From positions 186,001 through 250,000 of the forward strand of contig NZ_JBHUDY010000001.1 of the NCBI RefSeq assembly GCF_042678385.1: 64,000 nt of DNA, written 5' to 3'. A program made the translations under genes and the position numbers. This document shows positions 15,603 through 23,506 of the stretch, one piece after another. Each line of letters opens with the position of its first letter. The stretch's first letter is position 1. Source of the stretch: Sphingomonas_B tabacisoli (GTDB lineage Bacteria; Pseudomonadota; Alphaproteobacteria; Sphingomonadales; Sphingomonadaceae). A model generated the notes under the pieces. The model was not told the DNA's origin. It searched no databases and was given only the letters and a program-made list of their open reading frames with translations.

Positions 15603-16331
15603 CTACTCAGCCAACAAATCACGGAAGCGAAGCGCATTTCCAGCCGCGCCGCCGCCGGCGGTGTTGTCGAAGATGATCCATGTTGGAATGCCTTGCCGGA
15701 CGAACGGCCCGACACGCTCCGCCCAGTCCCTCAGCGCCGACTCGTCATAGTGCGACCAATAGGTTCGGGGCGATCCGTGCAGGCGGACATAGATTAGGCC
15801 GGGCCAACCGCCGGGCTGCTGCGCTTCCGGCACTGGCGCCGGATCGGCGGCGACGCGGGCGATGCGGAGATCGCGCAGGAAGGCGTCAGCGTCAGGAGCG
15901 AACCAACTCGGGTGGCGCGGTTCGCAGACTATGTCGCAGCCCAAGGTTGAGGAGGCTGTGGCGAAGAATGTCTCGGCAACCTCGTTGTCGAAGACGAGGC
16001 TCGGCGGGAGTTGCACGAGTAGTGGTCCGCGTTTTTCGCCGAGGGGGGCGATCTCCTCTGCGAAGCGGGCCAGCATTGCGTCGCAATCGACGAGCCGCTG
16101 CTGGTGGGTGATCGTCTTGGGCAGCTTGACGGCGAAGCGGAAGTCGGGCGGCACGCTGGCCGCCCACCGCTCCCAAGTCTCAGGGCGGTGGGAACGATGG
16201 AAGCTCGAGTTGATCTCGGCGGCGTCGAAGCGGGCGGCGTAGCGTTCGAGCGTGCTGCCGTCGCTTGGGAACGCCTCCGCCGTCTGGCGCGGGACTGCCC
16301 AACCCGCCGTGCCGATCCGCACTTCGCTCAT
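15603..16331 (-). CDS. DUF72 (YecE-like) protein
   Basis: A 242-residue TIM-barrel-type protein of the DUF72 family. Signature segments are IGTAGWAVPR at the start, FDAAEINSSFHRSHRPETWERW near residue 34, FRFAVKLPKTITHQQRL near 64, LLVQLPPSL near 104 and YVRLHGSPRTYWSHY near 176. No reaction has been assigned to this family with confidence. It is divergent from lepA with 41 bases between the start codons. The 160 bases downstream, before the CsgG-like gene, contain no gene I can support. Confidence 0.88.
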   Translation of the reverse strand: MSEVRIGTAGWAVPRQTAEAFPSDGSTLERYAARFDAAEINSSFHRSHRPETWERWAASVPPDFRFAVKLPKTITHQQRLVDCDAMLARFAEEIAPLGEKRGPLLVQLPPSLVFDNEVAETFFATASSTLGCDIVCEPRHPSWFAPDADAFLRDLRIARVAADPAPVPEAQQPGGWPGLIYVRLHGSPRTYWSHYDESALRDWAERVGPFVRQGIPTWIIFDNTAGGGAAGNALRFRDLLAE

Positions 16332-16372
16332 CCGCTTCCCCAGTTCATCCGCCCCTGCTAACGCGCCGCGCG

Positions 16373-18181
16373 ATGACTCCGCTCGACAAGATCCGCAATT
16401 TCTCGATCATTGCTCATATCGACCATGGCAAGTCGACCCTAGCCGACCGGCTGATCCAGCGGACGGGCGGCCTCAGCGAGCGCGAAATGTCCAGCCAAGT
16501 CCTTGATAACATGGACATTGAGAAGGAGCGCGGGATCACGATCAAGGCCCAGACCGTCCGCCTGGACTGGAACGGATACGTTCTGAACCTGATGGACACG
16601 CCGGGCCATGTCGACTTCGCCTATGAAGTCAGCCGCAGCCTCGCCGCCTGCGAAGGCGCGCTGCTGGTGGTGGACGCGGCGCAAGGCGTCGAGGCGCAGA
16701 CGCTGGCCAATGTCTATCAGTCGATCGAGCACGACCATGAAATCGTGCCCGTCATCAACAAGATCGACCTGCCCGCCGCCGAACCCGAACGTGTCCGCGC
16801 CGAGATCGAGGAAGTGATCGGCCTCGACGCCAGCGAAGCGGTGCTCGCCAGCGCCAAATCCGGCATCGGCATCGACGAAGTGCTGGACGCGATCGTAAAG
16901 AAAATCCCGCCCCCCAAGGGCGACGCCGCCGCCCCGCTCAAAGCCATGCTGGTCGATAGCTGGTACGACCCGTATCTGGGCGTCGTGATCCTGGTCCGCG
17001 TGATCGACGGCACGCTGAAGAAAGGCCAGCAGATCAAGTTCATGCAGGCCGGCACCATGCATCTGATCGACCGCGTCGGCTGCTTCCGCCCCAAGATCGA
17101 GCAGCTCACCGAGCTCGGCCCCGGCGAAATCGGATTCATCACCGCGCAGATCAAGGACGTGGCGCAGGCCCGCGTCGGCGACACGCTGACCGACGCCCGC
17201 CGCCCCGCCGACGCCCCGCTCCCGGGCTTCAAGGAAGTGCAGCCGGTCGTGTTCTGCGGCCTGTTCCCGACCGATGCCAACGACTTCGAGAAGCTGCGCG
17301 AATCGATCTCGAAGCTGCGCCTGAACGACGCCAGCTTCAGCTTCGAGATGGAAACCTCGGCCGCGCTCGGCTTCGGCTTCCGCTGCGGGTTCCTCGGCCT
17401 CCTCCACCTCGAGATCATCCAGGAGCGGCTGACCCGCGAATACGACCTGGACCTGATCACGACGGCGCCCAGCGTCGTCTATCGCCTGCAGCTCACGCGC
17501 TCGGCCGGCGAGGCGGAAGCGCGCACGATCGAGCTTCACAACCCCGCCGACATGCCGGACCCGAACAAGATCGACACGATCGAGGAGCCGTGGATCGAGG
17601 CGACCATCTATGTGCCCGACGAATATCTGGGCGCGATCCTGAAGCTGTGCCAGGACCGGCGCGGCATCCAGAAGAACCTGACCTATGTCGGCGGCCGCGC
17701 CCAGCTCACCTACGAGCTGCCGCTGAATGAAGTGGTGTTCGACTTTTACGACCGGCTGAAATCGATCAGCCGCGGCTATGCGAGCTTCGATTATCACCAG
17801 ATCGGCTATCGCGAGGGCGATCTGGTCAAGATGTCGATCCTGGTGAACAACGAGCCCGTCGATGCGCTCAGCATGATCGTCCACCGCGGCACCGCCGAAA
17901 CCCGCGGCCGCGGCATGTGCGAGCGGCTGAAGGACCTGATCCCGCGCCACCTGTTCAAGATCCCGATCCAGGCCGCGATCGGCGGCAAGGTGATCGCCCG
18001 CGAGACGATCGCGGCGCTGCGCAAGGACGTGACCGCCAAATGCTATGGCGGCGATATCACGCGCAAGCGGAAGCTGCTGGAGAAGCAGAAGGAAGGCAAG
18101 AAGCGGATGCGGGAATACGGCTCCGTGCAGATTCCGCAGGAGGCCTTTATTGCGGCGTTGAGGATGGGTGACGACGCCTGA
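16373..18181 (+). CDS. lepA: Elongation factor 4 (LepA), ribosome back-translocase
   Basis: A 602-residue translational GTPase that remodels or back-translocates stalled ribosomes. The start MTPLDKIRNFSIIAHIDHGK is canonical and sets the ATG at 16373. The G motifs are AHIDHGKST (P-loop), the switch region ERGITIKAQTVRL, DTPGHVDF and NKIDLP. EF-G-like domains follow, and the LepA-specific C-terminal domain ends near KRKLLEKQKEGKKRMREYGSV. It is the last conserved core gene before the accessory island that begins near 18190. Confidence 0.97.
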   Translation: MTPLDKIRNFSIIAHIDHGKSTLADRLIQRTGGLSEREMSSQVLDNMDIEKERGITIKAQTVRLDWNGYVLNLMDTPGHVDFAYEVSRSLAACEGALLVVDAAQGVEAQTLANVYQSIEHDHEIVPVINKIDLPAAEPERVRAEIEEVIGLDASEAVLASAKSGIGIDEVLDAIVKKIPPPKGDAAAPLKAMLVDSWYDPYLGVVILVRVIDGTLKKGQQIKFMQAGTMHLIDRVGCFRPKIEQLTELGPGEIGFITAQIKDVAQARVGDTLTDARRPADAPLPGFKEVQPVVFCGLFPTDANDFEKLRESISKLRLNDASFSFEMETSAALGFGFRCGFLGLLHLEIIQERLTREYDLDLITTAPSVVYRLQLTRSAGEAEARTIELHNPADMPDPNKIDTIEEPWIEATIYVPDEYLGAILKLCQDRRGIQKNLTYVGGRAQLTYELPLNEVVFDFYDRLKSISRGYASFDYHQIGYREGDLVKMSILVNNEPVDALSMIVHRGTAETRGRGMCERLKDLIPRHLFKIPIQAAIGGKVIARETIAALRKDVTAKCYGGDITRKRKLLEKQKEGKKRMREYGSVQIPQEAFIAALRMGDDA

Positions 18182-18268
18182 GGCTAAGGATGGAATTGCG
18201 CAGCAATCGCCGAGTTAGACGAGGTTAAGCGGCGTCACCGGCCGGCGCGCCACGAGCGCGACCGACGA

Positions 18269-18285
18269 CGCGGGCTTTGCCCGCG
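18269..18285 (+). terminator. Hairpin downstream of lepA
   Basis: CGCGGGC-TTT-GCCCGCG is a perfect 7-bp stem about 90 bases after the lepA stop, without a clear T tract. It may end lepA transcription or simply be a palindromic repeat. The rest of 18182-18336 contains nothing else I can assign apart from the region just upstream of the antitoxin, where a promoter is expected. Confidence 0.4.
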
Positions 18286-18336
18286 GCGTTCTCCAGCGAT
18301 TTGCAACCTGTAAGTGATATCGTTTATTCTACTGCC

Positions 18337-18525
18337 ATGAACGCCTACTCCCCCATTGTCTCCGAGTTCGGCTCTGCCGAAGAGGAAGCCGCCTATCTGG
18401 CGTGGCTGAAAGAGAAGGTGGCGGCGTCGCTCGCCGACCCGCGCCCGCCGGTGCCGCACGACGAGGTGATGGCCGAAATGCGTGCGATCATCGAGAACGC
18501 AAAGCGCAAACGCCCCGAGTGCTGA
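18337..18525 (+). CDS. Type II antitoxin-like protein (ParD/RelB type)
   Basis: A 62-residue acidic protein starting MNAYSPIVSEFGSAEEEAAY, with a C-terminal segment rich in charged residues (VPHDEVMAEMRAIIENAKRK). This is the usual size and shape of the antitoxin partner of ParE/RelE toxins and matches the common LAWLKEKVAASLADPRPPVPHDEV pattern seen in such antitoxins (shown here split over residues 22-45). The start codon of the ParE-like gene lies inside its last codons, as is usual in such pairs. It probably represses its own promoter; no operator was identified. Confidence 0.75.
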   Translation: MNAYSPIVSEFGSAEEEAAYLAWLKEKVAASLADPRPPVPHDEVMAEMRAIIENAKRKRPEC

Positions 18526-18785
18526 ACCTGATCTGGCGCGAAGAGGCGCGCGCGGAATCAAGGCAGATATTCCAGTACATCGCGGACCACGATTTCGCCG
18601 CCGCAGAGCGCCTTCTCGCCGCGATCGAAACCTGCGCCCAGCGCATTCCGCGCCAACCTTATATGTACCGGCCGGGCCGTGTGGCTGGAACGACAAGCGC
18701 GCTACCCATGACGCGGGCGTTGCTCGCGGAATCGGCGGCTGCCGATATGAGCGTCATCGCGAATACAGGAGTGCTTGACTTCTAA
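18519..18785 (+). pseudogene. ParE/RelE-family toxin, C-terminus probably lost
   Basis: Starting at a GTG inside the antitoxin 3' end, the frame encodes LNLIWREEARAESRQIFQYI, AAERLLAAIETCAQRI and PYMYRPGRVAGT, the first two thirds of a ParE-type toxin that would inhibit gyrase or cleave mRNA. After residue 58 the usual NYxxxYRV and LRVLHxxRxxP strands are missing. The frame instead runs on to an unrelated 30-residue tail, and no other frame restores the family. The tail overlaps the 3' end of vsr by 32 bases. I read this as a toxin truncated when the restriction-modification module was acquired; a genuinely divergent toxin is possible. Confidence 0.65.
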
Positions 18786-19194
18786 CGAGCTTTTGGATGC
18801 GGTTGACGAATTCCTGTAGTGCGGCGCTGTCCCTTGTCTCGCATTCCCATATGGTTATTACGATCCAGCCCTCCGCCTCCAACTGCTTGCGATTGCGCTC
18901 GTCGCGTTCCTTATTCGCGCTGAGTTTGGGTTCCCAAAACTCGGGCCGCGATTTGGGCATTCTGGCATGTTCGCATCCAGAATGCCTATGCCAGAAGCAC
19001 CCATGAACGAATATCGCGATGCGCGCTCGCCGAAATACAATGTCGGGCCGCCCAGTGAGTTCTCTTGCCTGAAGTCTGTATCGTAGGCCGGCGAGATGTA
19101 GAGCGCGACGAACGCGAAGCTCTGGACGGGTGTCCCTTCCCTTCACTCGCGCCATCACTTCGGAGCGGCTGAGCGGTGGACGGACCGCTTTCAA
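18754..19194 (-). CDS. vsr: Very short patch repair endonuclease
   Basis: Vsr nicks beside T:G mismatches that arise when 5-methylcytosine made by the linked methyltransferase deaminates. Family blocks are all present: MARVKGRDTRPELRVRRALH, YRLQARELTGRPDIVF, IFVHGCFWHRHSGC (active-site Asp upstream and His here), RPEFWEPKLSANKERDERN and IVITIWECET. The proposed start is TTG at 19194, which overlaps the nuclease stop (TTGA) and gives 146 residues; an in-frame ATG at 19155 would lose PPLSRSE, part of the family N-terminus. It is the last gene of the methyltransferase-nuclease-vsr operon. Confidence 0.92.
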   Translation of the reverse strand: MKAVRPPLSRSEVMARVKGRDTRPELRVRRALHLAGLRYRLQARELTGRPDIVFRRARIAIFVHGCFWHRHSGCEHARMPKSRPEFWEPKLSANKERDERNRKQLEAEGWIVITIWECETRDSAALQEFVNRIQKLVRSQALLYSR

Positions 19195-20027
19195 GCGGTG
19201 AAACTCTCCAACGCGTATCGATAGGTCGTGTTCTCTTTGTATAGGATGAGTCGCCCAGGAAACACCGTAGTGCGCCAGCCCACCGGCAATGCTGTCATGA
19301 TTTTGCACAGCAGAGAGCGCGTTGTGTCATCATCTTCAACCTGAACCATGGCCGCAACTCGATGGTCTGCATGGCCAACACGGTAATGCGAAGGTTTATC
19401 GGAACCAGCCCGCAGGTCAGTCTCGTAGCGGAAATCATACGGCAAATGCTGCTTAAGGGAAATGAGCAGCATCAGCACATCGTACGACCCTGAAGGCATC
19501 AGATGTAGTGGACGGTCTATGTTAATGGGATAGTCGACGTCGAAGTTGGCCGGTCGCTGTCCTTCTCGATTGTGGCCCGGATCGTTCGATCCAAATCCAC
19601 TATCGTTCCATGCAAGGGCGCTTGCATCAGCCCTTCGCATTGCGTCAATCAGTATTGCCTCAACATCGAAGTTGGAAAAAACCAAAATACGGATTGCCTT
19701 GAAGCCAATTTGCCCCGGGTCCAAATTCCGACGATTTTGGATGGTAAAAGCATGTCGGTTCAATCGATCGCGAAAGCCGTGCCGAGTGTCCGTCTTGCCT
19801 GCATAAACAGGAAATCCATTGAGAAAGAGGACGTAGGCGCCCTTCGATCCTTCTGGGATATTGTTGACATAAGCGGCCGTCAGTGGCGCAAGCTCTATGC
19901 TGGCGACAACGCTGGGCAGTTCCGTGCGAAGCACCTTCTCGATATCTATTTCATATTCGACGTATCCGGCTGGAGCCGGCTCAATTATTGTCGCCGCAGG
20001 CGTCTCCAGTAAGTGGTTTTCGTCCAT
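19191..20027 (-). CDS. Eco29kI-type GIY-YIG restriction endonuclease
   Basis: A 278-residue type II restriction enzyme. The GIY-YIG core is seen as GAYVLFLNGFPVYAGKTD (residues about 63-80), with RDRLNRHAFTI supplying the Arg/His pair, FDVEAILIDAM the metal-binding Glu, and WNDSGFGSNDPGHNREGQRP the conserved Asn and Eco29kI-family block. Eco29kI cuts CCGCGG; the same specificity is a reasonable guess but unproven. Its ATG overlaps the stop of the methyltransferase gene (TGATG), so protective methylation is translated first. Base composition is lower in GC than the flanking genes, which suggests transfer. Confidence 0.88.
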   Translation of the reverse strand: MDENHLLETPAATIIEPAPAGYVEYEIDIEKVLRTELPSVVASIELAPLTAAYVNNIPEGSKGAYVLFLNGFPVYAGKTDTRHGFRDRLNRHAFTIQNRRNLDPGQIGFKAIRILVFSNFDVEAILIDAMRRADASALAWNDSGFGSNDPGHNREGQRPANFDVDYPINIDRPLHLMPSGSYDVLMLLISLKQHLPYDFRYETDLRAGSDKPSHYRVGHADHRVAAMVQVEDDDTTRSLLCKIMTALPVGWRTTVFPGRLILYKENTTYRYALESFTA

Positions 20028-21127
20028 CAGGCGGCGATAGCGGCCTTGCCTCCGTCAGTCGACAAAATGCGATGCATCCATCCGCCAATAGCTTGGGCTA
20101 GTTCAACCGGGACGGCATTACCCAACTGGCGCATGCTCTCCGTCCACGAACGAGGAAAAGAGTAGTCGTCTGGCAATCCTTGGAGTCTTGCTGCCTCGCG
20201 AATCGTAAAATAGCGCACACTTCCATCGTCTCGGACCATCATGTTTTCGCCGCCTGGCACGCCATGATCGCCAGCTTTAAGAGCCTTAGCCGGCTGGTCT
20301 AGCGGACTGCCGGTGTGTCCTTTGTAGACGCGGGCGCCGGGCTGAAAGACGTGATTGTTTTCGCCATTCGGTTCACCCAAGCCGTGGAGCGCGTCACGTA
20401 CCGTCACCCAGCGTTTGCCGGATGGCTCAATCATTTGTTCGCGAAGACGACGAACTCTTACGGCGTCCAATTTGTCGAAGCTGTTGAGGTTGCGAGGCAG
20501 CCCGTGTTCATCCCAGTACTGTCCCGTGACAAACTGCTCCCACAGTAGACGGTCATGACTGTGCGTGGGGAATGGCCTCACAATGGGAACGCTCCCCACT
20601 GTGTCCGCACGCAGCCCGGCGATTACAACGCGATGGCGCTTTTGAGCCGCACCGAAATCGGCAGCATTCACGTTCAGGACAGCAACCTCATAACGGATAC
20701 CGGGGCCCGGCCGCGTCAATCCCGACACGATTGAGTCGAGATAGCCCGCGAATGCCCTGCGGGTCAGACCGCGCACGTTCTCGAATAGGAATGCTCGGGG
20801 CTGCACCTCGCGCACGGCACGGATTGCCTGGGGCCACATATCACGGTGATCATTGTTGCCTCCGTGCTTTCCGCCAATCGAGAACGGTTGGCACGGAGGA
20901 CCGCCAGCAACGAGATCCGCCCCAGCGAATTGGCGCCAACTGATTTCGCGAACGTCGCGACGTTCGATAGGCCAGTCACGCACATGCTCGACGCAAAGTT
21001 CTTGATTGTGCCGAACCGTCTCAACCGCATCCTTATTCCATTCGACCAGAAGATCGTGGTGGAAACCAATACGGGAGAGGCCCATGGCGAGACCGCCACA
21101 GCCGGTGAACATTTCGACGCTGCGCAT
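20027..21127 (-). CDS. DNA (cytosine-5) methyltransferase of the restriction operon
   Basis: A 366-residue C5 methyltransferase. Motif I MFTGCGGLAMGL is near the N-terminus, motif IV AGGPPCQPFSIGG carries the catalytic Cys, and VI FLFENVRGL, VIII AAQKRHRVVIAGLR and IX/X REAARLQGLPDD and RQLGNAVPVELAQAIG are all in order. The target-recognition region lies between about residues 190 and 300. The ATG at 21127 is chosen because GGGAGG sits five bases upstream; an in-frame ATG at 21160 lacks a site. It would modify the sequence cut by the adjacent nuclease. A palindrome 35 bases upstream may be its operator. Confidence 0.93.
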   Translation of the reverse strand: MRSVEMFTGCGGLAMGLSRIGFHHDLLVEWNKDAVETVRHNQELCVEHVRDWPIERRDVREISWRQFAGADLVAGGPPCQPFSIGGKHGGNNDHRDMWPQAIRAVREVQPRAFLFENVRGLTRRAFAGYLDSIVSGLTRPGPGIRYEVAVLNVNAADFGAAQKRHRVVIAGLRADTVGSVPIVRPFPTHSHDRLLWEQFVTGQYWDEHGLPRNLNSFDKLDAVRVRRLREQMIEPSGKRWVTVRDALHGLGEPNGENNHVFQPGARVYKGHTGSPLDQPAKALKAGDHGVPGGENMMVRDDGSVRYFTIREAARLQGLPDDYSFPRSWTESMRQLGNAVPVELAQAIGGWMHRILSTDGGKAAIAA

Positions 21128-21161
21128 TTGACCTCCCTTTGCCCTATTGGGCTTGCGCATG

Positions 21162-21177
21162 ACACTATACGTAGTGT
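21162..21177. promoter_or_regulatory. Candidate operator of the restriction-modification operon
   Basis: ACACTA-TACG-TAGTGT, with 6-base arms and a 4-base centre, lies 35 bases upstream of the methyltransferase start. Restriction operons are often controlled by a C protein or by the methyltransferase itself binding such a site. No C gene is visible here, so methyltransferase autoregulation is the simplest guess. The flanking 21178-21373 stretch is relatively AT-rich and holds no gene I can support. Confidence 0.4.
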
Positions 21178-21373
21178 TTAGCGTCGTGAAGTCACTTTTT
21201 GTTCCATTCTTGTTCTTTTGGGTTTTGACCCGGAGCAGGTTGGTCCGAAACGGATTAAATGTCGTGACAGAATGGAGTGAATCTCGCGCCGTCGCCCCTT
21301 GTCCTTCGGCTGGCTGAGGACGAGGCCGGGCTCCTCGCCTAATTGCTGCGCAACCGCTCCTTACTCTCGGGGC

Positions 21374-21547
21374 TCACCGGTCGCCCTTATCCCCCTGACC
21401 CGGCTTGACCTTGGTCTTGGCGTCGTGGCGCGCGTCGGCGGAGAGGGAGCGGCCCTGGTCCACCACTTCCTTGAAACGGCCCTGTTCGTCGCGGCGCACA
21501 TAGCGCTTGTCGGTGCCGGTATCGATGAGCTCGCGTTTGCTGGTCAT
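21374..21547 (-). CDS. Small conserved basic/acidic protein
   Basis: A 57-residue hydrophilic protein, MTSKRELIDTGTDKRYVRRD at the start and VKPGQGDKGDR at the end, with no membrane segment. This pattern (RELIDTGTDKRYVRRDxxGRFKE) recurs in small alphaproteobacterial proteins of unknown function. The ATG at 21547 has AAGGAG seven bases upstream, which supports it over the longer open frame beginning at 21649. Nothing indicates a role. Confidence 0.75.
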   Translation of the reverse strand: MTSKRELIDTGTDKRYVRRDEQGRFKEVVDQGRSLSADARHDAKTKVKPGQGDKGDR

Positions 21548-21635
21548 GGCGGTTCTCCTTGAGTCTGCGGGGAGAATCCGTGGGGGAGGGTGTGGTTCCC
21601 GGGGGGTGGTGACGAGTGGACGGGAAAAAGAAGCT

Positions 21636-21663
21636 GGGCCCCGGATCAAGTCCGAGGTGACGA
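21636..21663. repeat. Degenerate repeat of the CCGGATCAAGTCCGAGGTGACG type
   Basis: The stretch GGGCCCCGGATCAAG, then TCCGAGGTGACG, can form a short hairpin around ATCAAG. It resembles the common sphingomonad intergenic sequence with a GGACTT/AAGTCC core, of which an inverted pair is at 56953-57025. The rest of 21548-21780 shows nothing supportable as a gene. Confidence 0.45.
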
Positions 21664-21780
21664 AGAAGGGAGGAGGGCACGGGAGTGAATCCCGTGCCGT
21701 CGGTCCTCGCTGCAGGCGAGGCCGGCCGGGGTCCTCGCTGGTCGTCGATTAAGGCGCTGGATCGCTTTGGCGATCGCTCC

Positions 21781-22527
21781 TTAGTCGTCCGGCTCGGACC
21801 GCCAATTCTCCAGCAGCGGCCAGTGTTCGGCGTTGCTGGCCCTGAGCTCGGCTTCGCTGGGGCCCGCGCCTTCCTCCAGCAGCGATTCGAGCGGGCGGTC
21901 GTGGAGGGTTTCCCAGGCGGCGCGTTTGGCGGGATCGTGGGCGTAGCGGTCGTAGAAGGCGCGGCGGGCCTGGGCACTGCTTTCCCGGTAATCGGCGATC
22001 AGGCGCTCGCGCAGGCGATCGACCCGCTCGCGGATCACCTCCAGCGCCTTTTCGCCGTCCGGATCGTCGTCCTCGTCCGCGCCTGTGCCGTAGCGCCTTG
22101 TGCCGGGGTGCAGGTCTGCGCCGTACCGGCTCGGCATGTGGTGCTTCAGCAGGAACATCAGCAGCCGGTCGTTGTACCAGCGGCGCTCGCCGACCTGCTC
22201 GCCCTTGTGGAAGACGGGGACGGGCACGCCGTCGCGGGCGCGCTCGAGGGCGATGTCGACCAGGTCCTGGACGCCGAAATCGAGCGCGGCTTCCCAGGCC
22301 TTGCGGAAGCCTTCGCTGCCGGGGGCGAGGCGGAGCTGATACGCGCCCTCCTCCGCCATGTTGATGCGATTGGCCGCGTGCTTCACCGATCCGGTTTCGG
22401 CAAGCGCCCGGATGAACGCCCGCTGCCGCTCCGGCGTCCAGCCGTCATGCCGGTATTTGCGAGGGACGGGCGTGAAGTCCGGGATCGGCGGGCGCTGGTC
22501 CGGCAGCAGGGGCGTGCGGTTCTGCAT
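21781..22527 (-). CDS. Conserved sphingomonad protein with terminase-small-subunit-like N-terminus
   Basis: A 248-residue soluble protein. Residues about 28-75 (DGWTPERQRAFIRALAETGS, VKHAANRINMAEEGAYQLRL) look like a helix-turn-helix as found in phage terminase small subunits and related regulators. The rest is helical and charged, with an acidic linker (GADEDDDPDGEK near 150) and a C-terminal acidic tail. I recognise the type as recurring in sphingomonads, but no function is established. DNA binding is inference from the N-terminal pattern. No phage genes surround it. The start at 22527 is the only reasonable ATG. Confidence 0.7.
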   Translation of the reverse strand: MQNRTPLLPDQRPPIPDFTPVPRKYRHDGWTPERQRAFIRALAETGSVKHAANRINMAEEGAYQLRLAPGSEGFRKAWEAALDFGVQDLVDIALERARDGVPVPVFHKGEQVGERRWYNDRLLMFLLKHHMPSRYGADLHPGTRRYGTGADEDDDPDGEKALEVIRERVDRLRERLIADYRESSAQARRAFYDRYAHDPAKRAAWETLHDRPLESLLEEGAGPSEAELRASNAEHWPLLENWRSEPDD

Positions 22528-22600
22528 GACCGAACGTGATAACCGATATGGTTATGTGTAGGACAGCTTTTCTTTCAGGGCCGAGACGCTAGGACGGCGC

Positions 22601-23506
22601 ATGGCTTCAGGATTATTCGCATTGCTCGACGACGTGGCGGCGATCGCCAAGCTGGCGGCGGCGTCGCTGGACGATGTCGGCGCGGCGGCGGGCAAGGCGG
22701 GCGCGAAGGCGGCGGGCGTGGTGGTGGACGACACCGCGGTGACGCCGCGCTTCGTCGCCGGCGTCACGCCCGACCGCGAGCTGCCGATCGTCGCGCGGAT
22801 CGCCAGGGGCTCGCTGGTCAACAAGCTCGTCATCCTGCTGCCCGCGGCGCTGATCCTGACCGCGTTCGCGCCGTGGGCGATCACGCCGCTGCTGATGCTG
22901 GGCGGCGCATACCTCAGCTTCGAGGGCGTCGAGAAGCTGATCGAGGCGGTGCAGGGCGTCCACGACGACACGCCGGTGCTCGCCGAGGCGCCGGAGAGCG
23001 AAGGCGACATGGTGAAGGGGGCGGTGCGCACCGACTTCATCCTGTCGGCCGAGATCATGGCGATCGCGCTGGCGTCGCTCGCCGGGCGGCCGTTGTTGAC
23101 GCAAGGCCTGGCGCTGGCGCTGGTGGGCGTTGCAATCACCGTCGCGGTCTATGGCGTGGTCGGGCTGATCGTGAAGATGGACGATATCGGGCTGCACCTG
23201 GCCGGCCGACGGAGCGGCGCGACGCGCGCCGTCGGGCGCGGGCTGGTGCAGGCGATGCCGGTGGTTCTGGGAGCGCTCTCCACGATCGGCGTGGCAGCGA
23301 TGATCTGGGTCGGCGGCGGCATCCTGATGCACGGGCTGGAAGTGTTCGGGCTCGAAGCACTGCCGCACGCGCTCCACGGCCTTGCCGAAAGCGCGGGCGG
23401 CGGGCTCGCGGGCTGGGCGGTGACGGCGGTCGGGTCGGGACTGGTCGGGCTGGTCGTCGGCGGGGCGATCGCGGGGGCGCTCCACCTCATTCCCCGCAAG
23501 CATTAG
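22601..23506 (+). CDS. DUF808 (YedI-like) membrane protein
   Basis: A 301-residue inner-membrane protein of the DUF808 family. The start MASGLFALLDDVAAIAKLAA and the segment DDTAVTPRFVAGVTPDRELPIVARIARGS (residues about 43-71) are diagnostic. There follow about six hydrophobic segments between residues 75 and 295 (LVNKLVILLPAALILTAFAP first). The function is unknown. It overlaps the convergent CorC-like gene by 4 bases at its 3' end. Confidence 0.9.
   Translation: MASGLFALLDDVAAIAKLAAASLDDVGAAAGKAGAKAAGVVVDDTAVTPRFVAGVTPDRELPIVARIARGSLVNKLVILLPAALILTAFAPWAITPLLMLGGAYLSFEGVEKLIEAVQGVHDDTPVLAEAPESEGDMVKGAVRTDFILSAEIMAIALASLAGRPLLTQGLALALVGVAITVAVYGVVGLIVKMDDIGLHLAGRRSGATRAVGRGLVQAMPVVLGALSTIGVAAMIWVGGGILMHGLEVFGLEALPHALHGLAESAGGGLAGWAVTAVGSGLVGLVVGGAIAGALHLIPRKH

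Noticed and set aside
18402..18518. In-frame extension of the toxin upstream to an ATG at 18402
   Set aside because: It would run through the antitoxin gene in another frame; toxin similarity begins only at the GTG at 18519.
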